A stretch of 64,000 nt of DNA from Zychaea mexicana. Its lineage: Eukaryota > Mucoromycota > Mucoromycetes > Mucorales > Lichtheimiaceae. The notes under the pieces were generated by a model, which was not told the DNA's origin, searched no databases, and worked only from the letters and a program-made list of their open reading frames with translations. Shown piece by piece: positions 12,913 to 24,831 of the stretch. The DNA is taken from positions 213,959 to 277,958 of the forward strand of contig NW_026516725.1 of NCBI RefSeq assembly GCF_025766255.1, given 5' to 3'. The position numbers and the translations under genes were made by a program. Positions within the stretch are counted from its first letter, which is position 1; the number at the start of each line of letters is the position of its first letter.

Positions 12913-13197
12913 TCAATAATGCGCAGTTCTTGAATACATGTCCCGTGCGACAGGAGCCATTGACCAAATCTCTCGTCGAGTAGCGTTTATCGGTTGTGCG
13001 ATCAGTGTCTTCAACGTGTGCTCGCCAGCATGAATTCGAAAGTCGGATACGGATAGTGCCGCCATTATTGCGTCTACGCAATGCCGTCGGGTCCCTCTGA
13101 CAATAATGTGACCCTTGTTGATAGTGACCTTTAGACGCAGTGTTTTGCTTGATGCGACTTGGACAGGTGTGCTTCTCGTCCCTTCTTTTGTCCCCAT
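12913..13197 (-). CDS. Unassigned small open frame
   Basis: 94 codons from a true ATG at 13197 (MGTKEGTRSTPVQV...). Composition is protein-like (balanced charges, few repeats), but no family is recognised. A possible acceptor CTGCTTTAG lies 15-20 nt upstream, so it could be the last exon of a longer gene. Confidence 0.2.
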   Translation of the reverse strand: MGTKEGTRSTPVQVASSKTLRLKVTINKGHIIVRGTRRHCVDAIMAALSVSDFRIHAGEHTLKTLIAQPINATRREIWSMAPVARDMYSRTAHY

Positions 13198-14911
13198 TGC
13201 TGCTTCACCACTAAAGCAGAAATGAAACCGCCACGATAATATGATACTGCTCCATCCAATAGCCGTGTCCCGTGTGCATCGTTGTCCTTGATATTCTTTG
13301 CCCGCCCATGCCGATGACTTTGCTTGTTGTTTTCATGCGAAATTTACAGATTGTTCGCCACCTTTTCCCCCCTAAGAAGAATTTAAATGTAAGTATCATA
13401 TTTTGTCCGACTTGATATTGTTAAGATAGAACTTACTAAATGCTTTGCATCCACCTAGCGTTTGACATGTTTTCATTAAATATGTCTCCTCGTATCTTGT
13501 CGCCAATTCTTCCCGTAATGCAATTTGGATTATGGCGCCATCATGAAGAACGCCGTTCACCAGGGACTGAATTTTGTTCATCATGGGTAGATGCATCAGG
13601 GTTACGATGTGATATCCCTTTGTCCAGTGTCAAACAGTCGTATGTGTGGCGCTTTGTAGATGCTTTGTTGCCAGTTTTGATTGCCATATCAGAGGATGTG
13701 TTGCATTGCCACCGTGCTTCATTGCCGCAATAACCTTCTGTGCTTGGTTGCTACCACACCCATTTGCTCCAATGATTCTTGGTAGATTTTTCTTTGTCGC
13801 CAAGAAGAGTTGCCACCTTGTAGATAGAATGTTGTTGAGGCAGCTTGAACAGTTGCCATGCGTGCTGCTATCCAGTTTTTACTGTTTGTCTTTTGCGCTC
13901 AATTGCCACCATAGGAGAAGTCGCCAGTCTTTCTGCTTTGGTGCCGTTTGATAGAAATGATGAAGACGCATTCGAATGGCCGTCCAATGCCCGATGTTGT
14001 CCCCATACAGTATTGAAAGCTGACAATGCCAATCTCGTCTTTTTGTCGCCATGCTGCTGTTTCCACAAGTCTCCTCGTCGTAAACTGAGATAGATGAGGA
14101 TTGTTTTCATCTCCTTGACTTGACGTTGACTGATTTGAATAGTTGTAATGAGTGTTGCCGTCACATTACACCTTGTGATTCTGAACGGATTGAATTGTCG
14201 TATGCATTGTTGCAGTTTTTGTCGCTGAAGTATCTTGCTCCATGTGGCCACCATAGGTAGCGATGGACACTGTTTGTCGATACGATGTTTGCCGCTGCTC
14301 CTTTTGTTGCCGCTTTCTCTTTGGGGTTTCACCACAAAAGTAGGGATGGTTAATGATGATGATGATCGTGCCGTTGATTTTAAACCATCCCGCATATTTG
14401 CCCGCATGCTTGGTGACTTGATCCGTCTATGGCCACACAGTTTGAAATTTTTGACCAGCTTGAAATGTTTGATCAGCTTGCATATTCCTCGTAAAGATGT
14501 GCGATAAGTGATTCATTGCTGCTGCGCCTGAGTATGACTCGCCCATAAGTTATATGTCGCCTTTTCCGCCTGTCACTTGTTCGTGCGCTGAAAACAGTTG
14601 ATGCCAAAGGCTGTCCACCGAGACTTGCACTTGGTCCGCCTATGGACGTGTTAAATGCATGCAATTTTCCGCCCAGAAGGGGAAGTGCCTTATTGGATCA
14701 CTTGAGAACAGATATCCGCACCCGCTTGAAGAGCCCTTGTCGCCATAGCATTACCAGTAGACAATAAACTTGCTCCTTCCACACTGGGAATATTCAATCC
14801 GAGTTAGAACGTCGAATGTAGTTGTTGCCTGGACCAACGGAAAGAAAACCAGAGGATGCCAACGATTGGATAATGCTGATCGATCTTGATAGTCTATCGC
14901 CAAAAGACTGG

Positions 14912-15130
14912 TCAAGCCAAAGACGGGATTCTGCGAATCCTTGATTCAATGCCAAGTAGGAGGGGTTTGTAATGTTTGCTCGGCTATCCTGGAAATCTGA
15001 CGCCACCTGTAGTAGCATAACCATCATGGATCATCCACCAAGACCACACGAGACGACGTGATCAAGCCAAAGACGGGATTCTCACAACACCCCGAATTTT
15101 TACTCGGCTAGCCTGGAAAGCTGACGCTCT
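14912..15130. repeat. Imperfect direct repeat pair
   Basis: TCAAGCCAAAGACGGGATTC begins at 14912 and again at 15062. Each is followed 40-60 bp later by a shared CTCGGCTA(T/G)CCTGGAAA block and TCTGACGC/GCTGACGC. The copies are about 150 bp apart, and the second has a shorter spacer. Confidence 0.7.
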
Positions 15131-15189
15131 CCATCGCGGCGTACCACCCACACCGCTGGCCTGACACCCCAACCCGGACACCCCAGCTT

Positions 15190-15830
15190 CACGGAATCCG
15201 GAGGCAAAGGTGAAGGCTGAGGCTGGACTAATATGGCTGTGACACTGACTACAACCGGTGGAGGATCCAGGGTATGGAAAGGGCGAGGACAACTCCGGTT
15301 GAGCTTTCGGTGGCAGGGATTGGGTGAGCAACATTGCTCCGGTTGGCCAGGGCTTACGCAGGAACACCATCCACATGAGCTGGAACTGACTGGAATGACA
15401 GCCGTGGGAAAGGAATAGATTCCTAATATTGGGCTCCTCTTCGCCTTCTTCACACCACATCCATGTCGAATGCGATCCGAAGAAGGGAAGAAGGAAAGGA
15501 AAAGGGATATATCAGTTAGCAAGCCTCTTCTTATCAAAATGGCCGTAGGTATTAAAGAAAGCATAGTATGTACCATAATCATACAAGCATGACACCTTGG
15601 GTTGTCATTTGCTGTCAAGAACCTCCGCTGTACATGTGCCTCGATGGTGGATTCCTACTGCCTACACAACCAGAGCATTGCTCACCTTCCCACCACCGGC
15701 TCAACCGGAGTTGTCCCCATGTGCCCCCCCAACCCCTTCACCCCCGGTGGCTGCAGCCAGTGCCGGCGCCAATGCCAACCCCAGCCGCCTTTACCTCAAG
15801 AAACCATCCACTGAGATGTCCGGGCCGCAC
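15190..15830. repeat. Large imperfect inverted repeat
   Basis: The plus strand at about 15665-15830 and the reverse complement of about 15190-15345 share GCTCACC, CTCAACCGGAGTTGTCC, CAGTG and CCAGCC blocks in the same order. Both arms translate to similar Pro-rich strings containing LNRSCP. Arms are about 150 bp with a 320-bp spacer. It could be a foldback element or an inverted duplication of a gene fragment. Confidence 0.6.
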
Positions 15831-16178
15831 CCCATCGCCTGACGAAGGCGGAGACCGCCAGACACACACCCAAAACACGCCGCATGCGCTCTATTTGAAA
15901 TGAAAACAATAAACTCATCAGCATCAGTACGTTATGCATCTCGCTCAAGCTTAATGCTGAGACACTTACAACCAAGCGCACACGCGCAACCACAAACATC
16001 GCCTGACGCAGGCGCACACGACAACGCCAAGCACGGCACCAGAGGAAAAGGAAAAAAACACGCGGAAAAGAGGAGACAGCGACACAAACAGGCGGATTCA
16101 AAGTGGGCGACACCAGGAAAGGGAAAGGGGAGAGACCAAAGGAACGGAGAGAAACAAGCACACAGACAGAACAAATGC

Positions 16179-17924
16179 CTAGAGAAGGCCATCTAAAAAG
16201 GACATTGCAATTAGCATCAATCTGGGGCAATACGAAAGCACTCGACAGCGAAATAAAAGAGGATGTAGCCACTTACACGCCGACAAGACCTGCTCCATCT
16301 CGGAGACTCGGTCGATGTCTCCACGAGCAGCCTGCAGCAGACCAGCGAAGAGCGCCTCATCGTCGCCAGTCTCGAGGAGACGCTGCAACTCCTCATACTC
16401 GTCCAACGTGACACCCAAGTGTGCTGCCATCACTGCAGCAAACTGTGCACCTTCTTCATCATCTTTCCTTCTTCTTCTTCGTCGTCACCTTCTTCGTCGT
16501 CGTCGTCGTCTTCGTCTTCGTCATCATCTTCTTCTTCGTCGTCTTCCTCGGTGCGCACGTCGTACTCTTCTTCTCTTTCTTCGGTATCTTCTTCCATGCT
16601 CTCCGGGCCACAAACGACAGGAACGTGAGCCATTGGCTCCGGCGCGACGACGGACATGGGGGTGTTTGCGGAGGCGAAAGTGGTGAATGCAGCGATATGG
16701 CAGGAAGAGACGGAAGGGAAGAATAGCTGCAAGGTGTTGCGCTGGCGGATGTGGCGGTGGTGGCGGCGACGGGTGGAGCTGAGGAGGTGCGCAGAAGGAT
16801 AGGGACGGGAACGGACTTGTTGATGAGGACGGTGGTGGCGGTGGGTTGAAGGAGCGACTGCGGGGACGAACGGAACGGAAGGAGCGAACAGCGGCAAGTA
16901 GTGGTGGTGACGGTGACGGTGGCGGATTTCACGGTGGCGGGTGTGATGACGAGGTGCGCGGAAGGATGCAAGGACTGTGTGGTTGCGGCGGTGATGGTGG
17001 TGGTGTCGATGATGGGGTGTTGTTGGCGGCGGCGTTGATGGCGGCGGTGTTGACGAGAGAGACAGGAACAGGAACAGGAACAGGAGCAGAAACAGAAACA
17101 GGAGCAGAAGGAACGGACGGGGCAACGAGCGGCAAGTAATGGTGACGGTGGTGGCGGATTTGATGATCCCGGTGGTGGTGGTGGTGAGGAGCGCGGAACG
17201 AAGAAGAAACCGGGTGTTGGCGACGGAGGTGTTGATGATGGCGGTGACGGGGCTGGCGGCGAACGGAGCGCACAGAAACAACAGGCACAGAGGCCTGTTC
17301 GTCAAGCGAGCCAACCACACCATGGTCCTCAGCAGCAAAATCACCTGCTACTGGCAGCTGCGATGGGAGCTGGTCCAAGGACGCGGAAGAAGGCAACGTC
17401 ACTGGGGACGGATTACGCACAACTTGGTCAATGGGAGCCTCATCGACAACTGCAAATGAGGGGACGTCGATGCCGTTAGGCACAGCAGGGAGGATATCGA
17501 CCGCAGGTGGCAACGAAGGCGAGACTGGAAGGCTGGCGTCAGCACCCGAAGGCTGGGCATCATTCTTACGAAGAGCCATTGACTGCACACTCAACTCATC
17601 CAGCTGCACAACGTGCACGGGAGCAGGAACAACCACTGCAGGAGCCGCCACTACAGCAAGCTCTCGAGCGCCGGCCTCATTCAGGCCCATGGCGGGACGC
17701 GTCTCACGGCAACGGTATTCGCCCAAAGGCAGAAACAAACTGAATGTCGCGGGCAGCAACAACGACAGAAAACCGGACGACGCAGACAAGGACGGCAGCA
17801 GCAGGAAAGAAAAAAAGGGAAATGTCGCGGCAATTAGCCAACGACAGGCGATATACGCTAAAGCGATCGGGTACATCAGCAGTGCACACAGGGCATAAGA
17901 CAAGGGCTTATCGGTTTCTGACAT
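16179..17924 (-). CDS. Membrane-anchored, Pro/His/acidic low-complexity protein (model uncertain)
   Basis: Function unknown. ATG at 17924 gives MSETDKPLSY followed by two or three hydrophobic segments (about residues 10-70), then a Val/Pro/Ala-rich region and a His/Arg/Pro-rich repeat region. Downstream on the same strand are a strongly acidic stretch (around 16500-16580, Glu/Asp runs) and a compact C-terminal segment with GVTLDEYEELQRLLETGDDE and EMEQVLSA. A GTAAGT donor at 16276 and a TTTTTAG acceptor at 16193 would end the protein in YGLL at 16179; that intron is 84 nt, in frame and without stops. The acidic frame runs into a stop at 16430, whereas the C-terminal segment lies in another frame, and the His/Pro repeats also sit in different frames. 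There must be extra introns, indels or decay. Upstream, the gene faces 2.5 kb of empty DNA. Confidence 0.45.
16720..17280. repeat. Imperfect tandem repeats of about 250 bp, GGTGGC-rich
   Basis: Units near 17113-17210, 16864-16966 and 16720-16840 share GAACGGA, AGCGGCAAGTA(A/G)TGG, GGTGGCGGAT and GAGGAGCGCGG-type blocks. They cover the His/Pro-rich part of the neighbouring gene, and the copies are not in one common reading frame. Confidence 0.5.
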
Positions 17925-20395
17925 TTTGGAATGTAGATGCTGGTAAAGAAGAAAAAAAGGAGAGCTGGAAACTACCCTTTTTTTATTGTCATGAAAATTT
18001 TAAAGGCCGTGACGTCACGCGTTTTTTTCTTTTTATCGCACACAGTGCCTTCTCTGTAGAAGCATGTGAGAGCAGTAAAGCGCACTAGTAGTAACGCGTA
18101 GGAAGATGCTAAGATAGCCTCTTTTTTTTGCTGCGACGTCGCTATGGTTGCGTGCTGTTTCCATGGCTGCATATATGTTTCACATTTGCGCTGCTCCGCT
18201 TGTACGTTCTAGGCACACCCGTGTCATTTTCTTTTTTCGCCATGGCCAGTGCGTCTACAGCAAAATGACTCAATATCGGGTGATTATCAAAAATTAAGAT
18301 TTTATGTTACTGGTTTATGGTGCTATGATACTAACTTTTGATTTCATTGACTAGACTCCTTAACGACTCAATGTTTATTGGATTTAAAAAAACATATAAT
18401 CACCGAAGTATCATGCATATCATATTATAGAAAATTCAAGGATAGCGACACAAGTGAAGCTCCTACCAATTGCCCATGAACTGCATAAGTACATATTTCC
18501 TTCCTGATTCGTTTCAAAAGAGAGATTTCACCTATTGCTTTGTATGTGTAAAGATAGTAAGCAGGAGGAAAGGAAGATTACCCCTACACAGTGTTCTTGC
18601 TGGCCAGTTCCAGTAACTACAGTACAAGAAGTTATATAAAAGTTCATGCTCTGGATTTTTGCCTCCTTCTACCCCATTACGATGCGCCAAAGGTAGCACA
18701 TAACTAGCTAAGACTTTTATGGGTTGAATATAAACTTCTTGCTTGTATGCTAGCTGTGGGTGTATAAATGGTGCGGATCGCTGAACACTACTCGATGATG
18801 GTTGGGTCATTACTCGTCAATGCAACAACGTCGGAACAGTTTTTATGCTTGTTGATTGTATGTGAAGATAGAGCCGATAGACTGAATAGCTACTGCTATT
18901 GCTCATAAGCGGCCTTTCGATGAAGGTGTACAGTGGCCGCTCGCTATGAGTGATATTCGTTATAGTAGCATTTCGATATAATTTAGAGGCCACATCAAAT
19001 TAAGCTGAGAATTATCACTAATTCGCTATTGCGATATGATATACGATATAAATGTATCGATAGATATATCATAACATCAAGCGGAGCAATATTTATCTAT
19101 CGAAAAAGGATAAAAAAAGACTAGTTTCTGTACTGTAAAGCATTTTCAGCATCTAGCTTACGCATCTTTTTTTCTAACAAGCATAACACTAAGCTAAGGG
19201 TTCAGGACGTCTTCATTCATCGTTGCGTTTAAGAATTCGCTCATATAATAGCTGCTTCTCTCCCTTTTATTGTGTGGTAGCTTATGTGCTTCCTTGTTCT
19301 CATACTGTCTTCTCCAAATCTCCTCTTACTGTATTCATTGGAAAACACCTACTGTATCCGTATCAGAAACAAACCTATGATTTTTTATACACAATAACAT
19401 CAGCCCCTATGCACGTATCGAAAAACTATTGATTGCCAGGTTGCTTATCTTTATGCACAATTGCTGGTTTTTACTGCTTCATGGGAGGTGTAGATTGTCG
19501 TTTTGAGTATTATTATTAGGAGTGGCACTCCATCAACGATGCGCTTAGAGCCAAGTGCAATCCTATCAGCTGTAATAAGGCGGGATGACATTGGAAAGAT
19601 AAAGGGAGTTTATTATGATATCAATAAAACTCATAGTGACAGCACGCGACTGTAGAGCTTCTCCTGATGAGCTCTCCATATACTACCATGGGTAATTTAT
19701 TTGCCAAACCTCATTAACATAACTACAAAACATCTTGCGGTTGTGTATATGTGTCAGGGCGAACACAAAGTTGAGTTAAATTATCTCTTTTAACAATGCT
19801 CGAGTATTAGACTTCACAAGATGATATCAACGCACAGGTTCCTCTACGACGCTCCTCATAATAAATGTCCACCGTCAGCCTTTGAGGGATCACCACCTCA
19901 CCAAAGCCAAATGAAGGCCGGTGTTGCAATTACAAATACCAGTTGTGAACAGTGCAATCCTTGAAGCCTCAATCCGAGCAGCAGTGTCCTCTCCTTCAAA
20001 AACCCAAGTTCATATATCATTAACTTATACGTCAAGGTTCCAACGGATTCGTCTTCTACTACCCGAGCTTGTTATTGCGTTCAATACTTTATATTGTTGA
20101 CGTCATTGTGATGAAAAAAAGATGCGGAAACCCCGGAATTGGGCGATGCTGGTGGATCAAAAAGATGGTTGCACACAAACCTGCAAAGATCAAACACGCT
20201 TTTAGAATGAGTCATTCTTAGATCGAGGGGACAACCAACTAAAAACAAGATCTTTTATGGGCGTCTATTAACATGTATAAATATATCTAAAGCTAAGGTA
20301 TCGATAGACGTATGTATGCAAAAAAAAGGAAAAAGATGATGCAATAACAATAATGATTAGATTAATAGATAATTAAACGAAAAAGAAAAACTTTT
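17925..20395. other. Intergenic DNA
   Basis: No gene supported. Around 18.9-19.05 kb there are short inverted, GGCCGC- and TCGCTAT-containing segments next to GTACAGTGG that resemble worn transposon ends, too degraded to define. The 3' flank of the carrier gene (20.25-20.39 kb) is A/T-rich. Confidence 0.4.
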
Positions 20396-21609
20396 TTAGA
20401 TTTTCATGACGACCAGCTCTTGTCGTTCGCTGAATGCTTGATGCCATGTCTTGAGTTGTTCGAGAACAACAAAGGTGATGATGGTTTGTGGACCCAATCG
20501 GATAAACGCAGGTGTCCAGCCTTTAAAGAATGCGCGCATGCCTTCCATCTTGTACATTTGTCCCATAACCTGTAACGATGATATTTTCCGCTCCTTGCCA
20601 CTGGCTGCCATAATTCGAGTCTTGATTACGTCTACGGGGGAACACACTGTCGTTGCCACAAGACCCTAATAGACCATCACGAACAACAGCATCAACATCA
20701 TCATCATCATCATCACGACGTAATTATAGCAATAAATCCAACAAAGCTCTTTTTCCTCCACTCAACCCATTTTTGTATCAGTAACACACGTACCGCCAAC
20801 ACACTTGATGTGAAATGAAGCGTCAGTCCATCTTCTAAAGGCGAATGTCGCAACAACAGGTCTTTAAAGATATCGTAGGAAACGCACTGTGACGAAGTCA
20901 TGAGGATCGCTCGGTTGACGTTCGGGCCCAATCCTCGAAACAGCGACGATACACCTTCTTCCCTGCTCATCCGAATAATTCCATCCAAAGCGCTCTTGTA
21001 GTTTCGACGTTGATGCGGTGGTAATTGACCGTCGTTTTGCATACGTACCTGTCAAAGAGAAAAAGGTGTTTAGTTGTTTCTTCTTTTCCTCCCTTAGGGT
21101 CCCAATTGCTTAAAGATAAGCAAGTCATCTTACATTGAGAACATCGGCCGGATTTCCGCACACTCCACCAAGAGCACCAGCAGCACTCGAACAAAACAGC
21201 AATTGCCATACAGTAGGGCCTAGTCGTTGACAAACTCAATAAGCCAAAAACGAACTTTTTCCCCCGTAAATGTGTATATACATATATCAATAGCTGAAGC
21301 GAACTTACTCTCTGCCTTTGTCAGCAAACCTTGCTTGAGCTTCTCATAAGCACCGAATCGAGCAGTCGAATAAGTCGCTTGTCTCAAAATACTTGCTGAC
21401 AGTCCAGCATACAGTCGCAAGAATCCCTCATTCCGTGCAATCATGATCATGGTCTTTAACATGCTGACCTTGCCATTGCCCTTCAAGTTTTGCAGGCGGA
21501 CCTTGGTCAGATCGAGGGGGTGGACCACCATTGCAGCAACACATGACGACACACCACCAAAATAGAACGGAGTCGATCGCTGTGTCGTGGTAGTAGTAGT
21601 AGTAGTCAT
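20396..21609 (-). CDS. Mitochondrial dicarboxylate carrier-like protein, copy A
   Basis: Inner-membrane SLC25 carrier; the DIC1-type exchanges malate/succinate for phosphate (family knowledge). Exons 21309-21609, 21134-21219, 20794-21048 and 20396-20665 give 303 residues, the normal carrier length. All three repeats carry the signature: HPLDLTKVRL, NPADVLNVRM (split over a splice junction) and SPVDVIKTRI, plus FKGWTPAFIRLGP in repeat 3. ATG at 21609 precedes a run of threonines. Intron phases (1, 0, 0) and the lengths of exons 2-4 are identical to copy B at 23595-24831, which lies head to head about 2 kb away. Substrate is inferred from overall resemblance to DIC1; the signature alone does not prove it. 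Confidence 0.9.
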
Positions 21610-23594
21610 TTGTCTAAAGGCTGGTTTATTTTGGCGAAGGGTAGAAGGTGAGAGAGAGAGAGAGAGAGAGGGGAGGGAGGGGGTTGGAGGAAGGAAAAGC
21701 AAAAGGAGAGAGAGACAGGAAAGACGAGTATTAATTATAAGAAGGAGGCGAAAGATTTTCGAGGAAGAAGGGTAATCTATTTCCAGGCACGACGAATATA
21801 CACTATCATTGTTTGATCCCACATCAAGCAAAATTATGCCTGAAAGACTATAACATTGTGGAATGGTAATAGGGTTCCGGTGGAAAAAAGGTTTTCCGTG
21901 AACGCCCGAAGTTTTGCGTTTGCGCTAAATACTGTATGCAAGAGCTGATTTTCAGCAGGCCCGTATCAAATATATCATCGTCGAAGCTTCGGTGCTGGGT
22001 CATTTGTCAATTAGAGATCGTCCCTTTTGTCTCCGCACGTACTCTTTTCGTTATTGTTGTTGTTGTTGTTGCCACGAGTCGTTTTAAGATGACTGTGGTT
22101 AGTGGTTCCATGTTTGTTTGTGATCAGATCACCTGGGCCTCTCCAATAGAGTTACAATATAGCTCACGTTAATGTTTTACACTATATGAGCAATCGGTGA
22201 GTATAATGTGTTTTGCTGTGCCTATCACCCCCCACCCCCTCCTTCTTTTGAATCTCGCATCGATATGCAGGTACCAACAGCAAAGAAGAACGTTCTTTCT
22301 GGCCTAATTTTATTATCCGCCGTCGCATTTGCAAAACCATGTCTTCTCACTCGCTACGCTTTACATACTAACAAAAAAGTCGCGTGAGCATCATAATGTA
22401 CCAATGTTTCGTCTGCGCGTGCTAAGATTCGTCATATTGCGAAGCCCTAAAACGCTGAAACATGAGTAATAAGTTGCTTAGCGACGAATTCGGTAGTATA
22501 GCAACCAGGATGATTGCTGGAGAAATTTATACGAAAGATTTTTTAGTAAAGGAGGAAAAGTGGAGCAATGCAGTGTGTGCATGTGCATTCAGGAAATGGC
22601 AAAAATAGAACAAGAGGTGCGCTTTCATTTTCATATTTAGCACGGAATCTCTCTCATGTCTTCTTTCTTATGTATCATTGGCTATGATTATGTAAACCAT
22701 ATCATTCCGATGATGATGGTATCAATGCAAGCATTGCAAATGGATATGTAGAGAATGCATTTCTCGATGGTGATGTGTTATAGCGTGCTGTTTTTTTTTT
22801 GGCTCCATGTTAATAGTAGCTCTTTAAGCGCCACTTGTCTAATGATACATATCAGTGTGCTTTATGATAGGATAGGAAGGCAGGTACTGACGAATGTTTG
22901 CTTTTTCGCTAGATGATCAATCTCATGGACGAAGAAAGGGAGCACAACAGCTGAGCTACTATATAGGCACGATATCCAATACTGTACAGTATCGTGCTAT
23001 ATATGCAGTGTGGCGTTTATAGTGTCGTTGCTGGTCCCGCTCTTTTGCTGCACGGAATTTATACGATATAGTTATGATGAAAGAACAACACCCTTATTTA
23101 TATACCTTCAATCGAGCAGATTATAAAGGGGAGTTCACAATCAGACTCCTTGTTTTATGATCGGAATTAACCCTCTGTAGTGAATGGGGTTCCTTGTATC
23201 TTTCTTATAGCAGTGGTTTGTGGATGATGCAGGAAACATTTGTTGTTGTGTCTGACGGCAATAAGGGCCGATAACAACTGCGGGAACAGTGGCTCTTGAG
23301 TAGTAAAGCAGCAGCTGGCATATACCCGCTGTACTACTTGCAGTTGGAGCTTGACGGCGAGAGAGAAGATATATATATACCCCATTTCTGACGCCCGGAC
23401 CAGGTGTGGGGTGGGCGGAAAAACAGTTTTCCTTGTCCGAACCAGATTATGCGACGTGTGTCGGCTACTAGAGACCTCAGTTTTGACATATGGGCAAATC
23501 AAAAAAAGAAAAATAGAAATGTTTCGCTCTCTGTCTCTACCCTCCCTTTTATTCCTTTCCCCCCCCCCTATTTCTTATTTCCTCATAAGTATCA
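21610..23594. promoter_or_regulatory. Shared 2-kb divergent intergenic region of the two carrier genes
   Basis: Separates two divergently transcribed carriers. Contains (GA)n at about 21652-21671, (GTT)n at about 22054-22070 and a palindrome ATACTGTACAGTAT near 22980. No TATA box assigned; at 2 kb the two promoters may be independent. Confidence 0.4.
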
Positions 23595-24831
23595 ATGAGC
23601 ACATCCACAAGCACCATTACACGATCGACGCCGTTTTATTTTGGTGGTGTGTCGTCATGCATAGCGGCCATTACGGTCCATCCACTCGACTTGACCAAAG
23701 TACGACTGCAGACAATGACAGGCAATGACAAGGTCGGCATGTTGAAAACCATGCTGTCCATTGTTCGGAACGAAGGTCCTTTACGTTTATACGCTGGTCT
23801 GTCGGCCAGTATATTTCGACAGGCTACGTATGCAACCGTGCGACTTGGCGTATATGAAAAACTTAAACAGCACATGCTGACAAAGACTGAGAGTAGAGAT
23901 TTCTCACACAATTTTTTTTTCCATGTTGAGAGATGGAAGGGTCGCTAGTGTCAGTTTATTAAAGATACTGACTGTCATTTTTGGTTTGTTTTGAAATAAT
24001 AGAACCAAAAGTATGGCAATTGCTTTTGTGCTCGACTACTGCTGGTGCTTTAGGTGGGGCATGCGGTACACCGGGTGATATTGTTAATGTAATAACGCAT
24101 GTCGATCGATCATCATACCAAAGTGTCTGTTGGGTGTGTGTGTGCGCATGGAAAGGACTAACTTGTGAAAGGGAAATCGATAATATACTAGGTTCGTATG
24201 CAGAACGACGGCCAATTGCCTTTAGTTCAAAGACGCAATTACAAAAACGCCGTGGATGGGCTTCTCCGGATCAGTCGCGAGGAGGGTGTGTCATCATTAT
24301 TTCGAGGCCTAGGTCCCAATGTGAGCCGGGCTATTCTTGTCACATCGGCTCAATGCGTATCTTACGATTTGTTTAAGGATCTTTTGGCTCGACACTCGCC
24401 AATGAAGGATGGAATGTCGCTGCATTTTACCGCTAGCGTACTGGCTGTATGTATCATGTAATGGTTTTATTTGTGGGAGGAGTAGATTTGTTTTTTACAT
24501 ATTGGGACTATTCAGATTCTTATACTAATGATATTCTTTTTTTTTTTTTGAATGTCTCAAGGGTCTAGCAGCAACGACAGCATGCTCACCAGCAGATGTC
24601 GTCAAGACACGCATCATGTCGACTAGTGCCAAGGACGGCAAAGTATCGTCGCTTTCGGTTGTGGCACAAATGTACAGGACTGAAGGATTAAGGTCTTTTT
24701 TCAAAGGTTGGACACCGGCCTTTATACGGTTGGGACCACAGACCATTATTACCTTTGTTGTCCTAGAGCAGTTGAAAACTTGGTATCAGTCATTCCATCA
24801 CGATAGACCGCTAGTTGCTGCAAAGATTTAA
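23595..24831 (+). CDS. Mitochondrial dicarboxylate carrier-like protein, copy B
   Basis: Second SLC25 carrier of the pair. Exons 23595-23892, 24003-24088, 24192-24446 and 24562-24831 give 302 residues. Signatures: HPLDLTKVRL in repeat 1, TPGDIVNVRM in repeat 2 and SPADVVKTRI in repeat 3. In repeat 2 the usual PxD is PGD, a conservative variant of copy A's PAD. Exons 2-4 are 86, 255 and 270 nt, the same as in copy A, while introns are unrelated in sequence, so the duplication is not recent. Likely role as for copy A: dicarboxylate/phosphate exchange across the inner mitochondrial membrane. Divergence of the repeat-2 loop could mean altered expression or substrate preference (inference). Confidence 0.9.

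Larger units (their letters stand above)
10984..14900. other. Gene-poor region with unassigned open frames
   Basis: Contains pyrimidine tracts (11.6, 12.33 kb) and short frames. Around 13.2-13.6 kb the minus strand shows a GTAAGT donor (near 13436) and a TTCTTAG acceptor (near 13376), so spliced, possibly decayed, genes may exist. None resembles a family I know. Confidence 0.3.

Noticed and set aside
18870..19060. Possible worn pogo/Tc1-like ends near GTACAGTGGCCGC
   Set aside because: Inverted GGCCGC and TCGCTAT pieces are suggestive, but no clear boundaries or target duplication could be defined.
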